A stretch of 64,000 nucleotides of DNA from JBFMCT01 sp046565765. Its GTDB lineage: Bacteria; Actinomycetota; Acidimicrobiia; Acidimicrobiales; AC-14. The number at the start of each line of letters is the position of its first letter. Within the stretch, counting starts at the first letter, position 1. The notes under the pieces are model-generated. The model was not told the origin of the DNA. It worked only from the letters and a program-made list of their open reading frames with translations, and ran no database searches. The stretch lies in the NCBI GenBank assembly GCA_046565765.1, contig JBKHXX010000049.1, forward strand, positions 1 through 64,000. Direction: 5' to 3'. The position numbers and the translations under genes were made by a program. Of the stretch, positions 49,915 through 58,536 are shown piece after piece.

Positions 49915-52900
49915 TTGGCCGCCAGGATTCGGCTGTACGAGTTGGCACGTGAGCTCGGCCTCTCCAACAAGGAGACGCTCGATCTGTGTGTCGCGCTCGG
50001 GATCGGCGTGAAGAGCCATTCGTCGAGCATCGAGGACGCCCAGGCCGACCGGGTCCGCCGCAAGGCCGACCGCGAGGGCCTGCGCCGCCCCGTCCAACCC
50101 GAGGAGCCGTCGCCCGCCGAGCCGGCCACCACCGGCGCGCCCGCCAACCTCGTCCGCTCCGGCGACTCCCGCCGGCTGGTGACCAGCAGCGGCGACCACG
50201 GCGAGGTGGGCTCTCGCGGCCCCGCCAGCCGCCCCGCCGAGCCCCTCCACGCGCCGTCCCCGTCGCCGGGCCAACCTTCGGCGCCGCCGCTCGCGCCCGC
50301 CGCATCGGCCGGGCCGGGCGGGCCGCCCCCCGCGCCGCCGACCGAGCGCCCCTCGCCCGGGCCGGTCGCCCCCGCCCCGCGCCCCCCGGCCGACGCCGGT
50401 CCCCTCGGCGCCCCGCGCCCGATGGTGCCCCCTCCGCCCGGTACCGCACCGACCCCGCCCGCCGCCTCGGCCCCGCCGGCGGCATCGCGCGCGCCGGCCC
50501 CGCCGGCCCCGTCGACCGCCGGAGCTGCGCCGCCCGCCGGAGCTACGCCGCCCGCCGCTCCACCCCAGTCCCGTCCCGCTCCGCCCCAGTCCCGCCCGGC
50601 GCCGCCCGCCGGTCCCGCCAGCGCGGGGGCACCGGGTGGGCCGCCCGCGCCCGCTCCAAGCGGCCCCGGAAGGGGTGGTCCCGGCTCCGGCAGTCCCGCG
50701 ACCGCCGGCCCCGGCGGGTCCGCCGACGGCGGTGCGGGTGGACCGGGTGCGACCGCTCCTCCCCGCCCCTCGCCCGGTTCCGGCGGCCCGGCCCAAGGCG
50801 GCCCCGCCGGCCCCGGTGGCCCCGGCGCTCGTCCCGGCGGGCCCGGCGGGCCGGGCGGCGGCCAGAGTGGCCCTGGCGGCCAGGGTGGCCCCGGTGGGGC
50901 CCCGCGCTCGGCTACGGGCCGGCAGATCCCGCCGCCTCCGGGCGGCCCCATGCGGTCCCCCTCGGGCCGGCCCATCCCGCCTCCCCCCGGCCTCCGCTCG
51001 CCCTCGGGCAAGCCCATCCCGCCCCCTCCCGGTGGCCCGCCCCGTTCCGGCGCAGGCCGTCCCGGCGCGCCGTCGGGCGGCCCCGGCGGCCGTCCCGGCG
51101 GCGGCCCCGGCGGCCGTCCCGGTGGAGGCCCCGGCGGCCGCCCCGGAGGTCCCGGTGGCGCAGGTGCGGGCCGTCCCGGCGGCCCCGGCGGCCGTCCCGG
51201 TGGAGGCCCCGGTGGCCGCCCGGGCGGTGGTCCCGGTGGCGGCGGCTACGGCCGTCCCGCCGGCGGCCCGGGTGGCGGTGGCTACGGCCGTCCCGGCGGC
51301 GGTCCCGGTGGAGGCCCCGGCGGCGGGCCCGGCGGCCGTCCCGGTGGCCCCGGAGGCCGTCCCGGCGGTCCCGGTCAGGGCCGGCGCCCGCCGCAGCGAC
51401 GCCGCCGCCGCCGTCGCAGCTTCGAGGAGCTGGAGCCGACGCAGGCGACCACCTACACCCGCTCCGACGCCCCCATCCCCGAGGGCGAGGTCGTCATCGA
51501 GCGGGGCGCCAGCGCCCAGGAGCTCGGTCCCAAGCTCAACCGCACGGCGGCCGACGTCATCCGCTTCCTGCTCCAGCAGGGGGAGATGATCACCGCCACC
51601 CAGTCGCTGTCCGACGACATGATCGAGCTGTTCGCGGCCGAGATCGGCGCCGACGTGCTGCTGGTCGACCCGGGCCAGGAGCAGGAGGTCGCCTTCCGCT
51701 CCATGCTCGGCGACGAGGAGGACGACGAGGAGGACCTCCGTCCCCGCCCGCCGGTCATCACCGTCATGGGCCACGTCGACCACGGCAAGACGCTGCTCCT
51801 CGACCGCATCCGGGAGGCCAACGTGGTGGCGGGCGAGGCCGGCGGCATCACCCAGCACATCGGCGCCTACCAGATCGAGAAGGAAGGCCGCCTGATCACG
51901 TTCATCGACACCCCGGGCCACGAGGCGTTCACCGCCATGCGGGCCCGAGGCGCCGACGCCACCGACATCGCCGTGCTGGTGGTGGCGGCCGACGACGGGG
52001 TCATGCCCCAGACCATCGAGGCCCTCAACCACGCCAAGGCGGCCGAGGTGCCGATCGTGGTCGCCATCAACAAGGTCGACCGGGAGGATGCCGACCCGAC
52101 CCGGGTCCGCCAGCAGCTCTCCGAGCACGGGCTGGTGCCCGAGGAGTGGGGCGGCGACTCGATCATGATCGAGATCTCCGCCCTCCAGAACCTGGGCATC
52201 GAGGACCTGCTCGAGCAGCTCCTGCTGGTGGCCGACGTGGAGGAGCTGGTCGCCAACCCGGAGGGCCGGGCCTGGGGCGTCGTGCTCGAGGCCAACCTCG
52301 ACGTGGGCCGAGGGCCGGTGGCCAGCGTGCTGGTCCAGCGGGGCACCCTGCGGGTGGGCGACCCCATCGTGGCCGGCGCGGCGTGGGGCCGGGTGCGGGC
52401 CCTCATCGACGACAAGGGCGACCAGGTCAAGGAGGCCCCGCCGTCGATGCCGGTGCAGGTGCTCGGCCTGTCCGAGGTGCCCGACGCGGGCGACGAGTTC
52501 CGCGTCGCCCCCGACGACAAGACGGCCCGCACCGTGGCCGAGGCCCGGGGCTACCGCCGCCGGCTGCGGGCGCAGCGCACCGAGCGCCACGTCCCCGCCG
52601 CCCACGGCGCCGTCCGCCTCGAGGACATCTTCGAGCAGATCCAGCGGGGCGAGGTGGCCAACCTCAACCTGATCCTCAAGGCCGACGTCCACGGGTCGCT
52701 GGAGGCGGTCACCGAGAGCCTGCGCAAGGTGGAGCGCGACGACGTGAAGCTCGTCTTCCTGCACCGGGCCGTGGGCGGCATCAGCGAGTCGGACGTGCAG
52801 CTGGCGTCGACGTCGAACGGCACCATCATCGGGTTCAACGTGCGCCCCGACCGCAAGGCCCGGGAGCTGGCCGAGCAGGCCAACGTCGACATCCGCACCT

Positions 52901-53265
52901 ACCAGATCATCTACCAGCTCATCGAGGACATCGAGAAGGCCATGGTCGGCCTCCTCCGCCCCGAGTACGAAGAGGTCGTCACCGGCGACGCCGAGGTCCG
53001 GGAGATCTTCAGGGTCCCCCGAGTCGGGGCCATCGCCGGCTGCTACGTGCTCAACGGGGTCATCACCCGGGGCTCCAAGGTCCGGTTCCTCCGCGAGGGC
53101 GTGGTCATCTGGACGGGCACCATCCAGTCCCTCAAGCGGTTCAAGGAGGACGCCCGGGAGGTCGCCGCCGGCTTCGAGTGCGGCATCGGCCTCTCCGACT
53201 TCCAGGACCTCCGCCGCGGCGACGTCATCGAGACGTACGAGGAGCGTGAGATCCCCCGCACCTGA
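49915..53265 (+). CDS. infB: Translation initiation factor IF-2 with long Gly/Pro/Arg-rich N-terminus
   Basis: A 1,116-residue GTPase that places initiator tRNA on the 30S subunit. The N-terminus begins LAARIRLYELARELGLSNKE (IF-2N). A low-complexity segment of Gly, Pro and Arg covers about 60-500. The G domain has VTVMGHVDHGKTLLLD (G1, about 616-630), DTPGHEAFTAM and NKVDR, then domains II-IV. TTG 49915 lies 12 bases after AGGAGG. The disordered part is longer than in most actinobacteria. The frame ends with a DUF503 gene next. Confidence 0.96.
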   Translation: MAARIRLYELARELGLSNKETLDLCVALGIGVKSHSSSIEDAQADRVRRKADREGLRRPVQPEEPSPAEPATTGAPANLVRSGDSRRLVTSSGDHGEVGSRGPASRPAEPLHAPSPSPGQPSAPPLAPAASAGPGGPPPAPPTERPSPGPVAPAPRPPADAGPLGAPRPMVPPPPGTAPTPPAASAPPAASRAPAPPAPSTAGAAPPAGATPPAAPPQSRPAPPQSRPAPPAGPASAGAPGGPPAPAPSGPGRGGPGSGSPATAGPGGSADGGAGGPGATAPPRPSPGSGGPAQGGPAGPGGPGARPGGPGGPGGGQSGPGGQGGPGGAPRSATGRQIPPPPGGPMRSPSGRPIPPPPGLRSPSGKPIPPPPGGPPRSGAGRPGAPSGGPGGRPGGGPGGRPGGGPGGRPGGPGGAGAGRPGGPGGRPGGGPGGRPGGGPGGGGYGRPAGGPGGGGYGRPGGGPGGGPGGGPGGRPGGPGGRPGGPGQGRRPPQRRRRRRRSFEELEPTQATTYTRSDAPIPEGEVVIERGASAQELGPKLNRTAADVIRFLLQQGEMITATQSLSDDMIELFAAEIGADVLLVDPGQEQEVAFRSMLGDEEDDEEDLRPRPPVITVMGHVDHGKTLLLDRIREANVVAGEAGGITQHIGAYQIEKEGRLITFIDTPGHEAFTAMRARGADATDIAVLVVAADDGVMPQTIEALNHAKAAEVPIVVAINKVDREDADPTRVRQQLSEHGLVPEEWGGDSIMIEISALQNLGIEDLLEQLLLVADVEELVANPEGRAWGVVLEANLDVGRGPVASVLVQRGTLRVGDPIVAGAAWGRVRALIDDKGDQVKEAPPSMPVQVLGLSEVPDAGDEFRVAPDDKTARTVAEARGYRRRLRAQRTERHVPAAHGAVRLEDIFEQIQRGEVANLNLILKADVHGSLEAVTESLRKVERDDVKLVFLHRAVGGISESDVQLASTSNGTIIGFNVRPDRKARELAEQANVDIRTYQIIYQLIEDIEKAMVGLLRPEYEEVVTGDAEVREIFRVPRVGAIAGCYVLNGVITRGSKVRFLREGVVIWTGTIQSLKRFKEDAREVAAGFECGIGLSDFQDLRRGDVIETYEEREIPRT
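51060..51390 (+). repeat. GGCCGTCCCGGCGG-type repeat tract in infB
   Basis: Short units of the type GGCCCCGGCGGCCGTCCCGG repeat over about 330 bases and encode GGPGGRPGGG and related strings. The tract is a low-complexity coding repeat with frequent unit variation, and not a CRISPR array: it has no spacers and keeps frame. Confidence 0.8.
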
Positions 53266-53315
53266 CAGCGTCTTCCGGCGTCGAGTGCACCCCCGAGGGG
53301 CGCCGGGCGCCGGGG

Positions 53316-53627
53316 ATGGGTGCTGACGTGCACGTCGGGCTGGCCCTGGTCGAGCTCCACATCCCCCAGAGCCGTTCGCTGAAGGCCAAGCGGGCGGCGA
53401 TCAAGCCGGTGGTGGAGGGGCTGCGGCAGCGGTTCTCCCTGGCGGTGGCCGAGGTGGACCACCAGGACAAGTGGCAGCGGGCCCTGATCGGCTTCGCTGT
53501 GGTGTCGGGCACGTACGCCCACGCGGTGGAGGTCCTGCACGCGGCCGAGCGTTGGGTGTGGAGCCGGCCCGACATCGAGGTCTCCAGTTTCAGCACGCAG
53601 TGGTCGACCTTCGAAGGAGGGGAGTGA
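53316..53627 (+). CDS. DUF503 (YlxP-like) family protein
   Basis: A 103-residue protein of the DUF503/YlxP family, often between infB and rbfA. It reads VHVGLALVELHIPQSRSLKA, then KRAAIKPVVEGLRQRFSL and AVVSGTYAHAVEVL. The function is unknown; a ribosome-related role has been proposed from position. It starts 50 bases after infB. Confidence 0.88.
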   Translation: MGADVHVGLALVELHIPQSRSLKAKRAAIKPVVEGLRQRFSLAVAEVDHQDKWQRALIGFAVVSGTYAHAVEVLHAAERWVWSRPDIEVSSFSTQWSTFEGGE

Positions 53628-53630
53628 CCC

Positions 53631-54023
53631 ATGGCCCGGCCGCCGTACCAGCGGTACTCCCGGCTCGACCGGGTCAACGAGGCGCTCCGCGAGGTGATCG
53701 GCGACGAGCTGGAGCGCATCGAAGACGACGTGCTCGAGCTGGTCACCGTCACCGGCGTCAAGGTCGATCCCGACCTGCGCCACGCAGTGGTCTGGTTCGA
53801 CACCCTCAAGCCCCCGGCGGAGGTCGCCGCCGCCCTGGCCACGCACCGGGTGCAGCTCCAGGCCGCGGTCGGCCGGCAGATGCGGATGAAGCGGACCCCG
53901 GAATTGTCCTTCAGTCCGGACCCGGCTATAGCCGTAGGAACTAGAGTGGAAGAAATCCTTCGCGGGTTGCGGCACGACGACGCGCCGCCACCCTCAGGGA
54001 GAGCAGAGGACGGCAAGCCATGA
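53631..54023 (+). CDS. rbfA: 30S ribosome-binding factor RbfA
   Basis: A 130-residue factor for late 30S maturation. It has RLDRVNEALREVIGDELERI, VTVTGVKVDPDLRHAVVWF and MKRTPELSFSPDPAIAVGTR. It overlaps the following nrnA-type gene by four bases and lies three bases after the DUF503 gene. Confidence 0.93.
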   Translation: MARPPYQRYSRLDRVNEALREVIGDELERIEDDVLELVTVTGVKVDPDLRHAVVWFDTLKPPAEVAAALATHRVQLQAAVGRQMRMKRTPELSFSPDPAIAVGTRVEEILRGLRHDDAPPPSGRAEDGKP

Positions 54024-54988
54024 CAGAGCTCGAACGTGCCGCAGAGGTGATCGCTGCGGCGCCGACCCTGGCACTCGCTTGCCACCACACTCCTGACGGA
54101 GACGCCCTTGGGTCCATGCTGGCCTTGGCCATCCTGGCCGGCGAGCAGGGCAAGGAGGTCGTGGCCTCCTGGCCCGAGCCCTTCCCGGTGGCGCCCCACT
54201 ACGAGTTCCTGCCCGCGCTCGACCTGGCCACCAAGCCCCACGACTTCCCGGCCGCACCCGACGTGATGGTGACGTTCGACTGCGGGTCGCTGGCCCGGCT
54301 GGCCGAGCTGGCCGGCCCGGCTCGGGCGGCCCGGGAGCTGATCGTCGTCGACCACCACGTCTCCAACGACGGCTACGGCACGATCAACGTGATCGACCCC
54401 GATGCCGCCGCCTCCGCCGTCGTCGTCCGCCGCCTCTTCGACCTGCTCGGGTGGCCGCTCAACCGCGACGCCGCCCTCTGCCTCTACACCGGCGTGGTGT
54501 GCGACACGGGCCGGTTCCAGTACGACAACACCACTCCCGAAGTGTTCTCGCTGGCCCAGGAGCTGTCCGGTTTCGACCTGCCCATCAGCGAGATCACCCG
54601 CAAGCTGTTCGAGGAGCACCGCCTCGCCTACCTGAAGCTGGCCGCCGAGGCGATCGACCGGGCCGAGTACGACCCCGAGCGGCGGTTCGTGGCCACGTGG
54701 GTGTCGGCCGACGACCTGGCTCGCCACGGCGTGCTGATGGAGGAGACCGAGGGCCTCATCGACCTGGTGCGGCGCACGTCGGAGGCCGACGTGTCGGCTG
54801 TGCTCAAGGAGACACCCGAGGGCACCAAGGTCTCCCTCCGGGCCGTGAACGACTTCGACGTGAGCGAGGTGGCCGTCGACTTCGGCGGCGGCGGGCACCG
54901 GGCGGCCGCCGGGTTCATGTCGGAGCGGCCCGTGCCCGAGGTGCTGGAGGAGATCCGCCGGCGCCTGCCCCTCGTCAGCGGCACCTGA
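54020..54988 (+). CDS. nrnA: DHH-family NanoRNase/pAp phosphatase (NrnA-type)
   Basis: A 322-residue phosphoesterase that degrades short RNAs and pAp. Motif I is CHHTPDGDALGSMLALAI, the DHH-type motif is IVVDHHVSNDGYG, metal-binding VTFDCGSL and VVCDTGRFQYDN are present, and the DHHA1 domain ends with VDFGGGGHRAAAGFM. The position after rbfA is conserved in Gram-positive bacteria. Its TGA stop overlaps the CTG that may start truB. Confidence 0.92.
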   Translation: MTELERAAEVIAAAPTLALACHHTPDGDALGSMLALAILAGEQGKEVVASWPEPFPVAPHYEFLPALDLATKPHDFPAAPDVMVTFDCGSLARLAELAGPARAARELIVVDHHVSNDGYGTINVIDPDAAASAVVVRRLFDLLGWPLNRDAALCLYTGVVCDTGRFQYDNTTPEVFSLAQELSGFDLPISEITRKLFEEHRLAYLKLAAEAIDRAEYDPERRFVATWVSADDLARHGVLMEETEGLIDLVRRTSEADVSAVLKETPEGTKVSLRAVNDFDVSEVAVDFGGGGHRAAAGFMSERPVPEVLEEIRRRLPLVSGT

Positions 54989-55890
54989 CCCCGCCGGCCG
55001 CTCGACCGCAGACCGACGGCCTGGTGGTCGTCGACAAGCCGGCGGGCATGACGTCCCACGACGTGGTCGGCCGCTGCCGGCGCACCTTCGGCCAGCGCCG
55101 GGTCGGCCACGGCGGCACCCTCGACCCCGACGCCACCGGCGTCCTGGTGGTCGGCCTGGGCGCCGCCACCCGCCTGCTCCGCTTCCTCTCCGACCTGCCC
55201 AAGCGGTACACGGGCGAGGTCGTGCTGGGGACGGCCACGTCCACCTTGGACTCGGCCGGGGAGGTGATCGGCACCTGGGACATGTCGGCCGTCGAGCTGG
55301 ACGACGTGCGGGCCGCCGCCGCCCGCCTCACCGGTGACATCCTCCAGGTGCCGCCCATGGTCTCGGCCGTCAAGGTCGGCGGCCGGCGCCTGCACGAGCT
55401 GGCCCGGGAGGGGGTGGAGGTGGAGCGGGCGGCCCGGCCGGTGACCGTCTCGCGCTTCGACGTGGCGCCGGCCGCCGCCCCCGGCGTGTTCGCCGTCGAC
55501 GTGGAGTGCTCGTCGGGCACGTACGTCCGCACGCTCGCCGCCGACCTGGGCACCCTGCTGGGCGGCGGCGCCCACCTCCGCCACCTCCGGCGCACCGCCG
55601 TGGGGCCGTTCGGGCTCGACGCAGCCCGCCCGCTCGACGAGGTGGGCCCCCACGACGTCCTCCCCCCGGCGGAGGCCTTGCGGGGCCACGAGCGGGTCGT
55701 GCTCGCCGACCCGGACCTGGTCCTCGCCGTCGGACACGGCAAGGTCCTCGACCGGGCCACCCTGGGCGTCCCCGACCAGGGCGAGGGCCCCTGGGCGGTG
55801 GTCGACGGGGGCGGGGCGCTGCTGGCCGTCTACCAGGGCCACGGCGAGGGTCGGGCCAAGCCCGCGGTCGTGCTCGCTACCGTTCCCTAG
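54985..55890 (+). CDS. truB: tRNA pseudouridine55 synthase TruB
   Basis: A 301-residue enzyme that forms pseudouridine 55 in tRNA. The conserved start DGLVVVDKPAGMTSHDVV is followed by the catalytic block GHGGTLDPDATGVLVVGLG (Asp nucleophile), KRYTGEVVLG and VECSSGTYVRTLAADLG. The C-terminal region is PUA-like. The DGL residues lie upstream of the first ordinary start (GTG 55024), while CTG 54985 overlaps the nrnA stop as CTGA, so a CTG start is proposed. The TAG stop overlaps ribF. Confidence 0.9.
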   Translation: MTPPAARPQTDGLVVVDKPAGMTSHDVVGRCRRTFGQRRVGHGGTLDPDATGVLVVGLGAATRLLRFLSDLPKRYTGEVVLGTATSTLDSAGEVIGTWDMSAVELDDVRAAAARLTGDILQVPPMVSAVKVGGRRLHELAREGVEVERAARPVTVSRFDVAPAAAPGVFAVDVECSSGTYVRTLAADLGTLLGGGAHLRHLRRTAVGPFGLDAARPLDEVGPHDVLPPAEALRGHERVVLADPDLVLAVGHGKVLDRATLGVPDQGEGPWAVVDGGGALLAVYQGHGEGRAKPAVVLATVP

Positions 55891-56807
55891 TGCTCCCGAC
55901 CGCGGTGACCATCGGCGCCTACGACGGCGTCCACCTGGGCCACCAGGCCGTCCTGCGGGAGCTGCGGCGGCGGGCCCAGGCGGCCGCCGGGTTGCGTACG
56001 GTGGTGGTGACGTTCGACCGCCACCCCGCCAGCGTGGTGCGCCCCGAGTCGGCCCCCCGGCTGCTGACGAGCCTCGAACAGAAGGTCGAAGTCCTCCGGG
56101 CCACGGGCGACGTGGACGAGGTGCTGGTCGTGCCCTTCGACCATGCCCGTTCCCAGGAGGAGCCCGAGGACTTCGTGCGGGAGGTCCTGGTCGACGGCCT
56201 GGCCGCCCGGCTGGTGGTGGTGGGGGAGGACTTCCACTTCGGACGGCACCGGCGGGGGAACGTGGCCCTGCTGTCCGACCTGGGCGCCCGATGGGGCTTC
56301 GAGACCGTCGGCCTGGGCCTCGTCGAGGTGCCCGGGGTCGGGGGCGCGGTGTCCTCCACCGCCATCCGCCGCCACGTGGCGGTGGGCGACGTGGTCGCCG
56401 CCGCCCGCCTGCTTGGCCGCGACTACGAGCTGCGGGGAGTGGTGGTCCGGGGCGACCAGCGGGGCCGCACTCTGGGGTACCCCACGGCCAACGTGGCCCT
56501 CGACCCCGTGCTCCTCCTCCCCGGCCTCGGCATCTACGCCGGCTGGTACGAGCGGCCCCACGGTGAGGTCCACGCCGCCGCCATCTCGGTGGGACGGCGG
56601 CCGACGTTCCTCGACGGCGAGGGGGCGGTACCGGTGGTGGAGGCCTTCCTGCTCGACTTCGACGACGACCTCTACGGCGAGCCCGCCCGGGTCCGCTTCA
56701 CCGCCCGCCTGCGGGACGAGGAGCGCTTCGAGTCGGTCGACGCCCTCGTCGCCCAGATGGAGCGGGACGTGGACCAGGCCCGGAGGGTGCTAGGCAGGCG
56801 CCGCTAG
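55890..56807 (+). CDS. ribF: Bifunctional riboflavin kinase/FAD synthetase
   Basis: A 305-residue enzyme that converts riboflavin to FMN and FAD. The N-terminal nucleotidyltransferase domain has TIGAYDGVHLGHQAVLRE and VVTFDRHPASVV, and the SSTAIRR motif. The C-terminal kinase domain has RGDQRGRTLGYPTANV and VSVGRRPTF-like ISVGRRPTFLDGEG. GTG 55890 overlaps the truB stop. Its 3' end overlaps the convergent YihY-type gene by 18 bases. Confidence 0.95.
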   Translation: MLPTAVTIGAYDGVHLGHQAVLRELRRRAQAAAGLRTVVVTFDRHPASVVRPESAPRLLTSLEQKVEVLRATGDVDEVLVVPFDHARSQEEPEDFVREVLVDGLAARLVVVGEDFHFGRHRRGNVALLSDLGARWGFETVGLGLVEVPGVGGAVSSTAIRRHVAVGDVVAAARLLGRDYELRGVVVRGDQRGRTLGYPTANVALDPVLLLPGLGIYAGWYERPHGEVHAAAISVGRRPTFLDGEGAVPVVEAFLLDFDDDLYGEPARVRFTARLRDEERFESVDALVAQMERDVDQARRVLGRRR

Positions 56808-57704
56808 GCCTTCGTGGCGGGGGACGGCGTCGCCCGCCCGGGTGGCCTCCACCGGGACCTCGCCCGGCACCTTGGGCACCGGCAGGTCGACGGTGACGGT
56901 GCCGTGCTTCTCCTCCCAGAGGATGACGTTCACCGTGGCCGCGTAGACCAGCAGCCGCCCGAACAGCAGCAGCCAGCCCAGGATGGCGAAGATGACGGCG
57001 AACGACCCGTACAGGGCGGACGCCGAGGCCACCAGCCGGGGCACCAGGATCCCTCCGGCCGCCTTCAGCAGGCCGAGGCCGACGGCGCCGGTGACCGCTC
57101 CCGGCAGGTAGGCCCTCCACGGGAGGTTCCGGTTGGTGAGGACCCTCATCGTCCACACCCACAGCACGGTGTCCAGGGCGAGGCCGGCGAGGAGGCCCAG
57201 GGGGGCGAGGAAGGCGGGCAGGACGTTGGCGGCGGCCGTCACGCCGAACGACGTCAGGAACAGCAGCCCCGCGCCGGCGAGCCACAGGAGCCCGGTCAGC
57301 TTGTCCTTCCACCCCTTGCCCTTGACCTGCCAGGCGGTGTTCAGGGCGTACTGCACGGCCGCCACCAGCCCGAGGCCCGTCCACAGCAGGCCCGCCACGC
57401 CGAGCACGGAGGCCACCTTGCGGCTCCGTTCGGTCTGGGCGACGAGCTCGGTGACGAACGCGGCGGCGTCGCCGGTCAGGCCCATGCGGCTCACGATGTC
57501 GCCGGCCAGGTCGACGCGACCGGCGGCGAAGAAGCCGAGCACGGCGAAGCCGACCAGCAGCAGGGGGAAGATCGACAGGAAGCCGGCCAGCGTCACCGAC
57601 CCCGCCAGGTACGTGCCGTTGAGGTCGTTGTACCGGTTCTGGATGCGCATCACCCGGCCGAACCAGCCCCACCGCTGGCACAGGCGGTTCAGCCGCTCCT
57701 TCAT
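56790..57704 (-). CDS. YihY/BrkB family inner-membrane protein
   Basis: A 304-residue protein with six or more membrane helices. The family features are NDLNGTYLAGSVTLAGFLSI and SIFPLLLVGFAVLGFFAAG near the N-terminus, then LGLVAAVQYALNTAWQVKGK and LYGSFAVIFAILGWLLLFG. The family was once called RNase BN, which is now considered incorrect; the function is not settled. It is divergent from uppS with 51 bases between starts. Confidence 0.9.
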   Translation of the reverse strand: MKERLNRLCQRWGWFGRVMRIQNRYNDLNGTYLAGSVTLAGFLSIFPLLLVGFAVLGFFAAGRVDLAGDIVSRMGLTGDAAAFVTELVAQTERSRKVASVLGVAGLLWTGLGLVAAVQYALNTAWQVKGKGWKDKLTGLLWLAGAGLLFLTSFGVTAAANVLPAFLAPLGLLAGLALDTVLWVWTMRVLTNRNLPWRAYLPGAVTGAVGLGLLKAAGGILVPRLVASASALYGSFAVIFAILGWLLLFGRLLVYAATVNVILWEEKHGTVTVDLPVPKVPGEVPVEATRAGDAVPRHEGLAAPA

Positions 57705-57742
57705 ATGCGCAGGTGGTACCCACTGTCAGGGGTCGTCACCCC

Positions 57743-57748
57743 TACGCT
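57743..57748 (+). promoter_or_regulatory. Possible -10 box for uppS
   Basis: TACGCT ends 7 bases before ATG 57756. CTGTCA occurs upstream at 57723-57728 with a 14-base gap. A hairpin AGGGGT/ACCCCT lies between them. Confidence 0.4.
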
Positions 57749-57755
57749 GTCGCCG

Positions 57756-58448
57756 ATGGACGCGCCCACCCACGTCGGCATCGTCATGGACGGCAACGGC
57801 CGGTGGGCGCAGGCCCGTGGACTGCCCCGGATCGACGGTCACGCCGCCGGCGAGGAGTCCCTCTTCGACGCGGTGGAGGGCGCGCTCGAGCTCGGGATCC
57901 GGTGGCTGACGGTCTACGCCTTCTCCACGGAGAACTGGCGCCGCCCGGCCGACGAGGTGCGGTTCCTCATGAACTTCAACGAGGGCATCCTCGTGCGGCG
58001 GCGCGACGAGCTGAACGAGCGCGACGTCCGCATCCGCTTTCTCGGCCGGCGGGACTGGCGGGTGCCCCGCCGCATCGTCCGCCGCCAGGACGAGGCGCTG
58101 GAGCTCACCCGCGACAACCGCACGATGACCCTCACGATCGCCTTCAACTACGGCGGCCGGGCCGAGATCGTCGACGCCGTGCGGTCGTTGGTGGCGAGCG
58201 GGATCGCGGCCGACAAGGTCGACGAGAAGGCCATCCGGGCCCACCTCTACGACCCCGAGATGCCCGACCCCGACCTGGTCGTGCGCACGTCGGGCGAGTA
58301 CCGCATCTCCAACTTCCTGCTCTGGGAGCTGGCCTACAGCGAGCTCGTCTTCTGCGACGTGCTGTGGCCCGACTTCCGCCGCCAGCACCTGTTCGCCGCC
58401 GTCGAGGAGTTCCACCGCCGCGAGCGCCGCTTCGGGGCCATCGGGTGA
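57756..58448 (+). CDS. uppS: Isoprenyl (undecaprenyl-type) diphosphate synthase
   Basis: A 230-residue cis-prenyltransferase that builds the lipid carrier for peptidoglycan. The start gives HVGIVMDGNGRWAQARGLPR, with the catalytic Asp in MDGNGRWA, then VYAFSTENWRRP, TIAFNYGGRAEI and VVRTSGEYRISNFLLWELAY. The chain length of its product cannot be read from sequence. It is near recO, as in many actinobacteria. Confidence 0.93.
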   Translation: MDAPTHVGIVMDGNGRWAQARGLPRIDGHAAGEESLFDAVEGALELGIRWLTVYAFSTENWRRPADEVRFLMNFNEGILVRRRDELNERDVRIRFLGRRDWRVPRRIVRRQDEALELTRDNRTMTLTIAFNYGGRAEIVDAVRSLVASGIAADKVDEKAIRAHLYDPEMPDPDLVVRTSGEYRISNFLLWELAYSELVFCDVLWPDFRRQHLFAAVEEFHRRERRFGAIG

Positions 58449-58530
58449 GCGAGCCCCGGAGCGCAGCGGAGGCGCGCAGCTCACGAACGAGCACAGTGCC
58501 CCGCTCAGCGGGACAGCCGCCAAAGGCGGC
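58446..58530 (+). repeat. Hairpin-containing spacer between uppS and recO
   Basis: CCCGCT/AGCGGG (58500-58512, one-base loop) and GCCGCC-AAA-GGCGGC (58516-58530) follow a purine-rich stretch, GAGCGCAGCGGAGGCGCGCAG (58460-58480). The last is of a type often dispersed in actinobacterial genomes, but no other copy was noticed here. It may be a terminator or repeat remnant. Confidence 0.5.
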
Positions 58531-58536
58531 AACCCG

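Noticed and set aside
51060..51390. Possible CRISPR or satellite in infB
   Set aside because: The repeat keeps reading frame and has no spacers; it is a coding low-complexity tract.
49894..53249. Additional long open frames on both strands inside infB
   Set aside because: They come from the GGC/CCG-rich repeat tract and have no family features; IF-2 motifs are only in the annotated frame.
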